From Bacillus smithii (GTDB lineage Bacteria; Bacillota; Bacilli; Bacillales; DSM-4216), in assembly GCF_001050115.1 (NCBI RefSeq), contig NZ_CP012024.1, positions 1,034,001-1,098,000 on the forward strand: a stretch of DNA of 64,000 nt, in the 5' to 3' direction. Every line of letters starts with the position of its first letter. Within the stretch, counting starts at the first letter, position 1. The position numbers were made by a program, and so were the translations under genes. Below are positions 44,637 to 54,104 of the stretch, in pieces. The notes beneath the pieces were generated by a model that was not told the DNA's origin, did not search any database, and saw nothing but the letters and a program-made list of their open reading frames with translations.

Positions 44637-46184
44637 ATGAATTTCAATTTTCAAAAATGGTTTCTTCATCCTGACGGTAAAAGCGAGAAAACCTATCGCA
44701 TACTCATGGATGAGATCATGACATTAATATGTGAACAAACGAAAAAGGCGAAAAAGCCGTTTTCTGGGACAAGCCATCTGGAGATTGAGGAAAAAGTGAA
44801 GGAGGCGCTCCACATTCCAATCGCCGGCCAAGAAGTAGCGAAAGTGATGGCGGAAATTCAAGACGTTATTGTGGGAGATTCGTTATGGATTTCCCATCCT
44901 TCCGCTATGGCACACCTGCATTGTCCCCCTTTGCTTCCATCGATTGCGGCAGAAACGATGATTGGAGCGTTAAATCAGTCGATGGATTCATGGGATCAAA
45001 GCCCCTCTGCTACCTATGTGGAAGAGGCGCTTGTGAAATTTTTTACTCAAAAAATTGGCTATTCTCATGAAGCTGATGGTGTGTTTACAAGCGGGGGCAC
45101 TCAATCTAATTATATGGGATTGCTGCTTGCTCGGAATAAAGCATGTGAAACGTACTTCAAGGTGAATGCCCATCAAAAGGGTTTGCCATATGAAGCAAAT
45201 AAGCTGCGCATCCTTTGCTCGGAGCATGCTCATTTTACTGTGCAGCAGTCGGCCGCACAGCTTGGATTGGGAGCGAATGCCGTAGTGACAGTATCGACAG
45301 ATGATCAGCAGAAGCTGTCCATAGATGATGCGAGGGACAAACTGAAAAAGCTTCGTCGAGAAGGATTGATTCCTTTTATGATCGTAGCGACAGCAGGGAC
45401 AACGGATTTTGGAAGCATTGATAGTATAAGTGAGACGGCACGATTGGCAAAGGACGAAGGATTATGGCTTCATGTCGATGCCGCCTATGGCGGAGCGCTT
45501 CTCTTTTCTCATCAATATCGGTCTTTATTAGATGGATTGCGTTTGGCTGATTCGATCACCATCGATTTTCATAAGTTATACTTTCAATCCATCAGCTGCG
45601 GTGCTTTTTTTGTGAAAAATAATCAAAATTTTCACCGTATTGCTTATCATGCGGATTATTTGAATCCTGAGGAAGATCAAGAAAAAGGGATGATCCACCT
45701 TGTTGAAAAAAGTGTTCAGACAACGAGGCGTTTCGACGCTTTGAAATTATGGATGACTTTCAAATTATTAGGGACCGATCTCTTGGGACAGATGATTGAT
45801 TATACGATTGATTTAGCGAAAGAAACGGCATCGCTCATGAAAAAAGATCCTTGTTTTGAAGTGCCGGTATATCCGGAAATGAATGCGATTCTGTTCCGCT
45901 ATTTACCGTCACGTACGGAAGACCGAAAGTATGTGGATGAAATGAACCGTAAGATCCAGCAAGCCCTTTACGAAAACGGCGAGTTGATTATAGCCAAAAC
46001 AAAACAAAATGGAAAACTATATTTAAAATGCACGATGCTTAATCCGCTTAATACGATCGATCATATGAAGCAACATATAGAACGGATGAAGAGATTGGGA
46101 GAAAAAATAGAGAAAGAGCAAGGAGAGAAAAGGCATGAATATTCCATTCATTACGAGCCACATTACGATGCAAAACTTAATTAA
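44637..46184 (+). CDS. ddc: L-2,4-diaminobutyrate decarboxylase
   Basis: This pyridoxal-phosphate enzyme turns diaminobutyrate into 1,3-diaminopropane, the diamine backbone of schizokinen. The ~515 residues belong to decarboxylase group II: FTSGGTQSNYMGLLLARN, ILCSEHAHFTVQQSAAQLG with the ring-stacking histidine, TAGTTDFGSID, LHVDAAYGGALLFS, and SITIDFHKLYFQSISCGAFF with the cofactor lysine. Three closely spaced starts exist; ATG 44637 has the best spacing to AGAAGG. Its end overlaps the next gene by 50 bases. It corresponds to RhbB. Confidence 0.95.
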   Translation: MNFNFQKWFLHPDGKSEKTYRILMDEIMTLICEQTKKAKKPFSGTSHLEIEEKVKEALHIPIAGQEVAKVMAEIQDVIVGDSLWISHPSAMAHLHCPPLLPSIAAETMIGALNQSMDSWDQSPSATYVEEALVKFFTQKIGYSHEADGVFTSGGTQSNYMGLLLARNKACETYFKVNAHQKGLPYEANKLRILCSEHAHFTVQQSAAQLGLGANAVVTVSTDDQQKLSIDDARDKLKKLRREGLIPFMIVATAGTTDFGSIDSISETARLAKDEGLWLHVDAAYGGALLFSHQYRSLLDGLRLADSITIDFHKLYFQSISCGAFFVKNNQNFHRIAYHADYLNPEEDQEKGMIHLVEKSVQTTRRFDALKLWMTFKLLGTDLLGQMIDYTIDLAKETASLMKKDPCFEVPVYPEMNAILFRYLPSRTEDRKYVDEMNRKIQQALYENGELIIAKTKQNGKLYLKCTMLNPLNTIDHMKQHIERMKRLGEKIEKEQGEKRHEYSIHYEPHYDAKLN

Positions 46185-47937
46185 TTGTTATGTAAAAGAG
46201 ACGGGAAGAGGGGAATGGAAGCATCCGGATGACATTCCTGTTCAAGTCCAAATACCAGATATTCCCTATGTATTAGTACTTTCTTTTGGTCAGCAGTCTG
46301 TTACAGTATATGTTCCTGTTCAGTATAAGTCGCCAACAGGCCGCCACCTCTATTCATCTCCTATTTATTATCAATTGAGAGATGGGGAAATGGAAGAACT
46401 CGACTATGTCACATTGGCTTTGTTGATTCAAAAAGAATGCAGACTCGAATCGGACAAGCCCATTCATTCAGACGAACTGATCCTTCGTATCATTTTAAGC
46501 TATCAGAATATGAAAACCATTCTTGCAGAAAGAAAGGAGGATATAGAAGAATGCTATCAAAAAGAAAAAACCTACCTCCAATCGGAACAGTCATTGATCG
46601 TCGGACACCAGCTTCATCCGACGCCGAAAAGCCGACAAGGAATCGATGAAGATGAAGAGCATATCTTTGCTCCTGAACGAAAAGGAGCTTTTCAGCTTCA
46701 TTATTTTCGAATTGTGAATGAACTGGTAGAAGAAGATTCTGTGTTGGCAAAAAAGGCATCCACTCTTATTAAAGAAGAACTGTTGTATGATCCTTTGGTT
46801 TCAAAAGCTTTTAAAGAAAAATATTGTCAGAAAGATGGTTTTTCTCTTATACCAGTTCACCCGCTTCAGGCAAGGAAGCTTTTGGGGAATGAATATGTGT
46901 GTGACCTGATCCAATCAGGGAAAATGGCTTATCTTGGACCTCATGGAAGAAAATATTATCCAACTTCTTCCGTACGGACTGTATACCATCCAGAGGCAAA
47001 GTTCATGTATAAATTTTCGATTCCGGTGAAAATCACCAATTCGTTGCGTGTTAATAAGCGAAAAGAGCTGCATCGCGGGGTGGAAGTGAGTCGTTTGCTT
47101 CACGGAGAGATTCGTGAACAATTACAAGAACAGCACCCTTCATTTCGCATTATTGAAGATCCTGCTTATATTTCGTTAAAATCCGATTCTTATGAAACTG
47201 GATTTGAAGTCGTCATTCGTGATAATCCATTTCAAGAAGGAAATGAACTTCGGACTACTTTATTAGCGGCGTTATGTCAAGACCATATTACAGGAGGACG
47301 TTCCCATCTAACCAACATCATTTTGGACATTGCACACCGAGAAGGGACTTCCGTTGCGGAAGTGAGCGAGGAGTGGTTTGCTCGTTATTTAGAGATCAGT
47401 TTGCGGCCTCTTTACTGGTTATACGAAACGTATGGGATTGCCTTAGAAGCCCATCAGCAAAACTCCATCGTCAATCTGGACGAAGAAGGTTATCCATCCA
47501 CTTTCTATTATCGCGATAACCAAGGCTATTATTTTATGAGATCAAAAGCGGAAGCTCTTAAAGAACTGGTTGGCACTTTAAACGAAAAAAGCGACACTGT
47601 ATGCGACGATGCTATTGCAAAGGAGCGTTTTTGCTACTACGTATTGTTTAATCATTTATTTGGTTTAATCAACGCGTTCGGAGTGAACCGTTTAATAGAT
47701 GAAAACCGTTTGTTGATCATGGTTAAAGAAGAGTTGAATCAATTAAAAGCTCAACTGGGTGATCGTACGAATTTGATAGAATCTCTGCTAACGGAAAGAG
47801 AGCTGCCGAGCAAGGGGAACTTACTGACAAGAGTGCATGATATGGACGAGCTTGTAGGGTCTCTTGCATCGCAATCCGTTTATGTTCGAGTACCTAATCC
47901 AATCGTTGCTGCGGTGGGTGAATGGCATGAAGTGTAA
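46135..47937 (+). CDS. rhbC: NRPS-independent siderophore synthetase, IucA/RhbC-like
   Basis: This 600-residue enzyme activates a carboxylate of citrate with ATP and joins it to an N-hydroxy-N-acetyl-diaminopropane. The NIS-synthetase pattern is present: GHQLHPTPKSRQG binds the nucleotide phosphates, LIPVHPLQARKLL and YYPTSSVRTVYH shape the site, SLRVNKRKELHRGVE is basic, and EAHQQNSIVNLDEEG is the late catalytic block. Order in the operon and the second synthetase downstream match RhbC of the rhizobactin/schizokinen pathway. The ATG at 46135 has GGAGAG inside the end of ddc. Confidence 0.94.
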   Translation: MNIPFITSHITMQNLINCYVKETGRGEWKHPDDIPVQVQIPDIPYVLVLSFGQQSVTVYVPVQYKSPTGRHLYSSPIYYQLRDGEMEELDYVTLALLIQKECRLESDKPIHSDELILRIILSYQNMKTILAERKEDIEECYQKEKTYLQSEQSLIVGHQLHPTPKSRQGIDEDEEHIFAPERKGAFQLHYFRIVNELVEEDSVLAKKASTLIKEELLYDPLVSKAFKEKYCQKDGFSLIPVHPLQARKLLGNEYVCDLIQSGKMAYLGPHGRKYYPTSSVRTVYHPEAKFMYKFSIPVKITNSLRVNKRKELHRGVEVSRLLHGEIREQLQEQHPSFRIIEDPAYISLKSDSYETGFEVVIRDNPFQEGNELRTTLLAALCQDHITGGRSHLTNIILDIAHREGTSVAEVSEEWFARYLEISLRPLYWLYETYGIALEAHQQNSIVNLDEEGYPSTFYYRDNQGYYFMRSKAEALKELVGTLNEKSDTVCDDAIAKERFCYYVLFNHLFGLINAFGVNRLIDENRLLIMVKEELNQLKAQLGDRTNLIESLLTERELPSKGNLLTRVHDMDELVGSLASQSVYVRVPNPIVAAVGEWHEV

Positions 47938-48532
47938 TATCATGGCTCAACAGAGCTATCCATTTGAAAGGTATGATCCCGTCATTCAAAAAAAGATTAC
48001 ATTTCGGCCGGTTCGTTTAGAAGAAGATGTGAGTCGGCTTCATTCATGGATGCATGAGCCGCATGTCATTCCCTTTTGGAACTTAAATATCCCTTTTACC
48101 GAGTATAAAGCACATTTACAGAAATTTCTGCATGACGATCATCAAATACTTCTCATTGGAGAAATGGACGGAATTCCAATGAGCTATTGGGAGTCCTACT
48201 GGGTGAAGGATGATATTATCGGGAAATATTATCAATTTGATGAATATGATCAAGGCATTCATTTATTGATTGGACCAAAGGAGTTTTTGGGGAAAGGCTA
48301 TATTTATCCGTTATTGTTAACCATTTTGCATAAAAAATTTCAAGTTCAAGAAACGACTCGCATTGTGGCCGAGCCCGATGTGAGAAATGAAAAAATGATT
48401 CATATATTCCAAAAATGCGGTTTTCAGCCCGTAAAGGAGGTCGATCTCCCTGATAAAACAGGATTATTTATGATTTGTGAGAGGAAAGGATTTGAAAAAA
48501 GATGGACAGATTGGCAAGAGAACAAATTTTAG
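47927..48532 (+). CDS. rhbD: N-acetyltransferase, IucB/RhbD-like
   Basis: The enzyme acetylates N-hydroxy-1,3-diaminopropane to the hydroxamate that will bind iron. The ~201 residues show a GNAT fold of the siderophore type (AlcB domain): ITFRPVRLEEDVSRLHSWMH, GIPMSYWESYWVKDD, and GIHLLIGPKEFLGKGYIYPL with the acetyl-CoA loop, then RIVAEPDVRNEKMIHIFQKC. The start at ATG 47927 overlaps the end of the preceding synthetase gene by 11 bases; the open frame further upstream lies inside that gene. The downstream monooxygenase gene overlaps by 31 bases. Confidence 0.94.
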   Translation: MKCNIMAQQSYPFERYDPVIQKKITFRPVRLEEDVSRLHSWMHEPHVIPFWNLNIPFTEYKAHLQKFLHDDHQILLIGEMDGIPMSYWESYWVKDDIIGKYYQFDEYDQGIHLLIGPKEFLGKGYIYPLLLTILHKKFQVQETTRIVAEPDVRNEKMIHIFQKCGFQPVKEVDLPDKTGLFMICERKGFEKRWTDWQENKF

Positions 48533-49803
48533 ATGTGATTGGCGTCGGAATCGGCCCTTTTAATCTTGGATTGGCTGCTTTACTGGAAAAAACAGATTGT
48601 CGTTCCTTATTTTTTGATCGAAAAGATCAATTTGACTGGCATCCGGGAATGTTGTTGGAAGGAACGACGCTGCAGGTACCTTTTATGGCAGATACCGTAA
48701 CGATGGTCGATCCAACAAGCCGTTTCAGCTTTCTCAACTATTTACATGAGCATAACAGGTTGTATCGTTTTTACTTTTTTGAAAAATTCCTAATCCCACG
48801 TACAGAATACAATCACTATTGTCAATGGGTGGCCAGCCAGCTTCCACAGCTTCAGTTTGGATGTGAAGTAGAGAACATTGAGCAAACAGAAGAAGGATAT
48901 TATCGAGTGACCGTTTATTGCCAGAAAGAAAAGGAAAGAAAAACGTATCACACGAAACATGTAGTAGTAGGCGTAGGAACGAGACCGTACGTTCCCGATA
49001 AGTTTCAAAACGTTCTTGGTGATCGAGTTTTTCATTCTGGTCAGTATTTGACCAAGCGAGATAATATTTTGAACGCGAATTCGATTACGGTGATAGGATC
49101 CGGACAGAGTGCAGCGGAGATTTTTCATGATCTTTTGTTAAAGCAGCCGGAACATGATTACCAATTGAACTGGTTTACAAGATCCAAAGGATTTTATCCG
49201 ATGGAATATTCTAAACTTGGTCTCGAGCATTTTTCGCCAGATTATACACGATATTTCTATAGGCTGCCGAAAGAAAAGAAAAAAGAAGTTTTGAGCAAAC
49301 AAGCGCTGCTTTACAAAGGGATCAGCTTTAAGACCATTGCCGATATTTACGAGTTATTGTATGAACGGACAGTGGGAAATAAAGTGCTGAATGTTCATCT
49401 GCAAGCATTAACTGAATTAGTGTCTATAGAAGAGTGGGATCATCTATATCGTTTAACGCTGTACCAACATGAACAAGAAAAGAGTCACCAATTGAATAGT
49501 GATGTTGTGATCCTGGCAACGGGATATCATCCTTATATCCCGGATTGTTTGCAAGGAATCAAGCATATCGTGGATTGGGATGAGGACGGACAACTTGTCA
49601 TTCAGGAAAATTATAAAGTGAAGTTGAACAAGGAAGGGCAAAACCACATATTCGTTCAAAACGGCGAACTTCATACTCACGGTGTCGGTGCACCTGATTT
49701 GGGACTAGGCGCCTTTCGAAATGCAACGATTATCAATCAGTTGGCAGGAAAAGAAATTTACCAAACCTATGAAAAAAATGTGTTCCAACAATTCGGGCTG
49801 TAG
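48502..49803 (+). CDS. rhbE: Flavin-dependent diamine N-monooxygenase, IucD/RhbE-like
   Basis: This FAD- and NADPH-dependent enzyme hydroxylates a terminal amine of 1,3-diaminopropane. The 433 residues match lysine/ornithine monooxygenases: GVGIGPFNLGLAALLE binds FAD, DWHPGMLLEGTTLQVPFMAD and DPTSRFSFLNYLHEH are substrate-side motifs, VIGSGQSAAEIFHDLL binds NADPH, and VILATGYHPYIPD is the late family motif. The start at ATG 48502 lies within the acetyltransferase gene. The product is passed to the acetyltransferase, consistent with the tight coupling. Confidence 0.95.
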   Translation: MDRLAREQILDVIGVGIGPFNLGLAALLEKTDCRSLFFDRKDQFDWHPGMLLEGTTLQVPFMADTVTMVDPTSRFSFLNYLHEHNRLYRFYFFEKFLIPRTEYNHYCQWVASQLPQLQFGCEVENIEQTEEGYYRVTVYCQKEKERKTYHTKHVVVGVGTRPYVPDKFQNVLGDRVFHSGQYLTKRDNILNANSITVIGSGQSAAEIFHDLLLKQPEHDYQLNWFTRSKGFYPMEYSKLGLEHFSPDYTRYFYRLPKEKKKEVLSKQALLYKGISFKTIADIYELLYERTVGNKVLNVHLQALTELVSIEEWDHLYRLTLYQHEQEKSHQLNSDVVILATGYHPYIPDCLQGIKHIVDWDEDGQLVIQENYKVKLNKEGQNHIFVQNGELHTHGVGAPDLGLGAFRNATIINQLAGKEIYQTYEKNVFQQFGL

Positions 49804-49812
49804 AAAAAGAAA

Positions 49813-51033
49813 ATGACGAACAGGGAAAAAGGATTTATTTACAGTTGTTTACTGTTTACGTTGATATCAGAAATGCTGTTATCCCCGTTTTATCCGCAGC
49901 TATTTTCCGGCTATTTTCAAGTGGATGGGGTGCAAGCAACGAGCTTCTTTATCATTTGTTGTCGCCTTGTTGTGATTGTGATGACACCATTGTGGGCGAT
50001 GATTTGGAAATTAAGAGATTTTCAGAAATGTATACCAATCTTGTTGACGGCTATGGGAGGGTGCAAAATCCTCCTCCCTATGGGCCATACTTTCCTTTAT
50101 TTTTTAATCGTTTCACTTATTTTACTCTGTTTCCAAAGCGGAATTTATTTGCTTTATCCGACGCTCGTGGCTGCAAGCAAAAATGAGGAAGAAAAAGTAA
50201 GAGCCACGACGACTTATTTATGGATCTTTCATGGGAGTGTGGTCGTATCGGGAATGGCTGGAAGCTTTATGGTGAACCAGCCGTTCCCGTTCGATAGCTA
50301 TTACGTTTTTGCATTCATAGATTTCGTTTTTGCGATCGCAAGTGGCTTTATTTTCTCTCGCAATGAAGCGATGAGAAAAAGGGGGTGTGTAAAAAAGAAA
50401 GAAGATTCCGTTAAAAGAAAAAGTAGAAGGTGGTCGGTGGAATTTTTAGGATATTTGCTCACTGTCTTTCTCTTTTATATTGGACATAATGCCATACGTC
50501 CCTACTTTACGGTTTTTCTTGACGACAGATTTGGCCTAACAAAACAAGTATCAAGCTTGTTATATGTATTACCAAGTATTGTGGCGATTGTACTGCAATT
50601 TTTATTGCCGAAGCGTTATTTAAAAACGCATATGAAAGCCATTTTCATTAGCTTAACGGGTATAACCGGGGGATTGCTTATTATCCAATCGGCTGCCAGA
50701 AGCATATGGTTGTTTGTTTTCATTCGAATCTTGTATGGTATGTGTTTTTTTGTAAGTCTGGCGGCATTAGATCTTTTATTTTTCCAAATGGGAATCGGAA
50801 AAAAAGCGCCATTGTCTTATAGTATTGTCTCGTCGATGCAAAATGTTTCCCTGCTTTTATCGCCGATGGCTGCTTTGATGATGGTGCAGCATAACGGCTT
50901 GGAAGCACCTTTCCTCCTGTGTGGTTTTCTTTTATTGGGTTCGACACTGAGCATAATCGTGAGTTCTATCCATATGGATCCATCATCTTCAAATTCAATG
51001 AAAAGGGGAGTTGAACGTCGTGAAAATTTGTGA
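49813..51033 (+). CDS. MFS transporter, probable siderophore exporter
   Basis: The 406-residue protein has about 12 membrane helices and MFS character, with a basic loop RKRGCVKKKEDSVKRKSRR between the two halves and FLFYIGHNAIRPYFTVFLDD opening the second half. It sits inside the biosynthetic operon, 9 bases after the monooxygenase gene and overlapping the last synthetase gene. That position makes it the best candidate to export the finished siderophore. Relatives of this kind (for example AlcS/YfiS-type pumps) do so elsewhere. The substrate is inferred from context alone. Confidence 0.88.
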   Translation: MTNREKGFIYSCLLFTLISEMLLSPFYPQLFSGYFQVDGVQATSFFIICCRLVVIVMTPLWAMIWKLRDFQKCIPILLTAMGGCKILLPMGHTFLYFLIVSLILLCFQSGIYLLYPTLVAASKNEEEKVRATTTYLWIFHGSVVVSGMAGSFMVNQPFPFDSYYVFAFIDFVFAIASGFIFSRNEAMRKRGCVKKKEDSVKRKSRRWSVEFLGYLLTVFLFYIGHNAIRPYFTVFLDDRFGLTKQVSSLLYVLPSIVAIVLQFLLPKRYLKTHMKAIFISLTGITGGLLIIQSAARSIWLFVFIRILYGMCFFVSLAALDLLFFQMGIGKKAPLSYSIVSSMQNVSLLLSPMAALMMVQHNGLEAPFLLCGFLLLGSTLSIIVSSIHMDPSSSNSMKRGVERRENL

Positions 51034-52837
51034 TACGCCTGTCCATATGATAACAGAAAAAGCTTTTCAAGAAGCCGATCAACGACTTTTAGCCAAAATG
51101 ATTCAAGAGTTCATGTATGAGGAAATTATAATACCTAAGGTAATCAGTGAGGATGAGTCAGAAGGCATTCGGTATTGCGAATGGAAAGATCAAAAAGGAA
51201 ATGTTTACTATTTCCAGGCAAAACCTCGCCTATTTGACAGTTATTATGTTTTATCAGAGAGCATCAAAGTGGTAACGAATGAAAAAAGCGATATACCACA
51301 GTCTCTTGCTTTTTTGTTAAGTATAAAAGAGGAAGGAAACATGTCAAGTTCTACGGCGGGACATTTAGTAAAAGAGTATTTACATACATTAGTAGCAGAT
51401 ACTCATTTGAAAGAAAGATCAAAGTTATCGCAAGACCTGATTTTATTAGATTATTCGGAATTGGAAGGAGAAATGACGGGGCATCCTTGGATCACATACA
51501 ATAAAGGCCGTATTGGATTCGGGTATGATGACTATGTCAAATACGCACCGGAGCAAAAGAAAAAGGTCCAGCTGTCATGGATTGCCGTTCATCGAAATAT
51601 TGGCACTTTTCATTCGGTAGACGGTTTATCTTATCAGCATGTGATCGAACAAGAACTTGGTGAAAAAACCTATCAGCTTTTTCTGGAAAAGCTGGAAGAA
51701 GCAGGAGTCAAAGCGAAGGATTATTATTTCATGCCCATACATGCGTGGCAATGGAACAATGTGATTGTGTCTATGTTTGCTGCTGAAATAGCAAGAAAAG
51801 AGTTGATTCCGTTAGGAGAAGGAGAAGATGAATATCTGCCTCAACAGTCGATTCGCACTTTTGTGAATGTAACAAACAAGGAAAAGTTTCATGTGAAGCT
51901 GCCGATGAGCATTTTTAATACACTTGTCTATAGGGGATTACCGAGCGAGAGAACGGTGATCGCTCCCGAAGTAACGACGTATATGAAAAATATTCTGGAA
52001 AACGATTGGTTTTTAAAGGAAGAATGCCGCCTTGGTCTGTTGGGAGAAGTGGCGACCATCAATGTCGATCACCGCACGTATACGAAATTAAAAGGAGCTC
52101 CTTATCAATATCTTGAAATGCTTGGTGTGGTGTGGAGAGAAAGCGTCTATAAGGAACTGAAAGAAGGTGAGCGAGCGATTACACTTGCAGCATTGTTACA
52201 TGTAGACCATGAAGGAACTCCGTTCGTATCCAAATTAGTGGAACGATCCGGTCTTACGGTAGAACAGTGGGTGAAAAAGCTTGCAAAAGCGATTTTGCCA
52301 CCGTTGCTTCATTATTTATATCAGTACGGTACCGTGTTTTCACCGCATGGCCAAAATACGGTGCTTGTGTTAAAAGATTACAAGCCAGAGCGCATCATTA
52401 TGAAAGATTTTGTCGATGATGTCAATATTAGCGACCAGCCTCTTCCGGAACTTGAGGTGTTGTCTCCCGAGTTGAAAAAAGTATTGCGCAGCGAGCCGCC
52501 TGAAGGATTGACACAATTTATTTTAACCGGATTATTTATTTGTCATTTCCGGTATTTAAGCAACATTTTACAGGAAAAAGAACAATTTTCTGAGTATCGT
52601 TTTTGGGGCATAGTTCGTGAAGAAATCCTTTCATATCAAAGAAGATTTTCTCATTTACAAGACCGATTCAAGCTCTTTGATTTGTTGCGTCCAACGTTTA
52701 CAAAGTTGGCACTGAATCGAAATCGCATGTTCGATTATGGTTATGCAGACGGAGAGGATCGTCCGCATGCCAGCGAGTATGGAGAAGTGTCGAATGCACT
52801 GTATGAAGTAGCCATTCAGACTAGCAAGAAGAAGTAA
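51020..52837 (+). CDS. rhbF: NRPS-independent siderophore synthetase, IucC/RhbF-like
   Basis: This second synthetase of ~605 residues should attach the second hydroxamate arm to citrate and complete a schizokinen-like molecule. It shows GHPWITYNKGRIGFGYDDYV for nucleotide binding, FMPIHAWQWNNVI, PQQSIRTFVNVTN, KLPMSIFNTLVYRGLPSER and SPHGQNTVLVLKDYKPER, with a ferric-reductase-like C-terminal helical domain. The GTG at 51020 is 10 bases after AAGGGGAG and is preferred to the TTG at 51011, which would start within it. A 15-bp terminator hairpin ends the seven-gene operon at 52907. Confidence 0.94.
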   Translation: MKICDTPVHMITEKAFQEADQRLLAKMIQEFMYEEIIIPKVISEDESEGIRYCEWKDQKGNVYYFQAKPRLFDSYYVLSESIKVVTNEKSDIPQSLAFLLSIKEEGNMSSSTAGHLVKEYLHTLVADTHLKERSKLSQDLILLDYSELEGEMTGHPWITYNKGRIGFGYDDYVKYAPEQKKKVQLSWIAVHRNIGTFHSVDGLSYQHVIEQELGEKTYQLFLEKLEEAGVKAKDYYFMPIHAWQWNNVIVSMFAAEIARKELIPLGEGEDEYLPQQSIRTFVNVTNKEKFHVKLPMSIFNTLVYRGLPSERTVIAPEVTTYMKNILENDWFLKEECRLGLLGEVATINVDHRTYTKLKGAPYQYLEMLGVVWRESVYKELKEGERAITLAALLHVDHEGTPFVSKLVERSGLTVEQWVKKLAKAILPPLLHYLYQYGTVFSPHGQNTVLVLKDYKPERIIMKDFVDDVNISDQPLPELEVLSPELKKVLRSEPPEGLTQFILTGLFICHFRYLSNILQEKEQFSEYRFWGIVREEILSYQRRFSHLQDRFKLFDLLRPTFTKLALNRNRMFDYGYADGEDRPHASEYGEVSNALYEVAIQTSKKK

Positions 52838-52906
52838 TTATCGTTTTTGCGTTAAAAACGTTTATGATCCCACCCCCTATCATATAAATTCTCAATATTA
52901 AAGGGC

Positions 52907-52944
52907 GAACTTCAATGAATGAACCATTCATTGAAGTTCTTTTA
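52907..52944 (+). terminator. Terminator of the siderophore biosynthesis operon
   Basis: GAACTTCAATGAATG pairs perfectly over 15 bp with CATTCATTGAAGTTC around a three-base loop, followed by TTTTA. Confidence 0.9.
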
Positions 52945-53250
52945 CATCTTGTAAAAGAGAAACCATGGTAGTATTAATTAGTCATAAACAAGGAGCAGTT
53001 CTCTGCCAATCTTCAAATAAGATCTGCCTGTTGTGAATGGATGATTTCATGTTTTTTATTAGCCGTTATAAAGATTAGCAGAACAACTGAAAATGATGAA
53101 TCTAAATCAAACAGATAGCCGACCAGTTGTACAAAAAATGAGTAGAATAAAGTAGAAAGGATTCATTCGATTCATATGATCATTTTCATTGCAAATGAGC
53201 CGGTCGTTTTATAAAAAACAGCATGTTTGTTTGTTATTTCGTTTTCTTGA
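52945..53250. other. Intergenic region between convergent iron operons
   Basis: These ~300 bases separate the biosynthetic operon from the end of importer A. No gene or second terminator is evident. Confidence 0.4.
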
Positions 53251-54081
53251 TTAGTAGTCCGCCGCTCGTAGTGTTGGGCCGGCTTTTTGTACAATCCGGC
53301 GTCCTTTTCCGTGGGGAAGACACATCGGTGTGCCGAAAATAGGGTCAACCGCAATTTGGCAATCGATTTGAAAGACATCTTTGACAAGTTCGCATGTTAC
53401 CACTTCTTCAGGTTTTCCTTGGTCATATACCTTTTTATCATGAATGGCGACCAAATGATGAGCATAGCGACACGCTAAATTTAAATCGTGCAGCACCATT
53501 ACAATCGTGCGTTTTTTTGTTTCATTTAATTCAAATAGCAAATCTAAAATTTCAATTTGATGAGCCATATCTAAATACGTAGTAGGTTCGTCTAATAAAA
53601 TCGTGTCAGTGTCTTGGGCCAGCGTCATGGCAATCCACGCTCTTTGCCTCTGGCCTCCTGAAAGGGAATCCACAGGACGGTCTGCCAGTTTCTCCATTCC
53701 TGTCAGTTTTAATGCTTCTAGAACTTTATTTTCGTCTTCCTCTGACCATTGTTGAAACCACCTTTGATGGGGGTAGCGTCCTTGTTTAACCAACTGCAAT
53801 ACGGTAATCCCTTCCGGTGCAATAGGGCCTTGAGGGAGAATGGCAAGCTGTTTTGCCACTTCTTTTGTTGGCAGCTTCAAAATCTGCTTTCCATCTAATA
53901 GGATCGTCCCGTTAGCCGGTTTAAGCAATCGAGCTAAAGATTGTAACAATGTGGATTTGCCACATCCATTACTGCCAATAAAAACCGTAATTTCCCCTTT
54001 AGGGATTTGTAAGTCCAACTCTTCAATGATGATGTTGTCTCCATATGATAAAGTCAATGATTTTGTTTCAATGGCTTCCAT
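53251..54081 (-). CDS. Ferric-siderophore ABC transporter ATPase, importer A (FecE/YusV-like)
   Basis: The 276-residue ATPase drives the two permeases encoded just upstream on the same strand. It has Walker [11 protein letters not shown]-loop [13 protein letters not shown], signature [13 protein letters not shown], Walker [13 protein letters not shown] and the switch [14 protein letters not shown], all typical of the siderophore/B12 group. [17 protein letters not shown] is the group's extra helix. GAGAATGAC-type bases precede the ATG at 54081, with AAAGGAGAG further up. The operon order is permease, permease, ATPase, with the binding protein divergent at 56343. Confidence 0.94.
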   Translation of the reverse strand: MEAIETKSLTLSYGDNIIIEELDLQIPKGEITVFIGSNGCGKSTLLQSLARLLKPANGTILLDGKQILKLPTKEVAKQLAILPQGPIAPEGITVLQLVKQGRYPHQRWFQQWSEEDENKVLEALKLTGMEKLADRPVDSLSGGQRQRAWIAMTLAQDTDTILLDEPTTYLDMAHQIEILDLLFELNETKKRTIVMVLHDLNLACRYAHHLVAIHDKKVYDQGKPEEVVTCELVKDVFQIDCQIAVDPIFGTPMCLPHGKGRRIVQKAGPTLRAADY

Positions 54082-54104
54082 GTCATTCTCTCCTTTCTAA
54101 GCAA

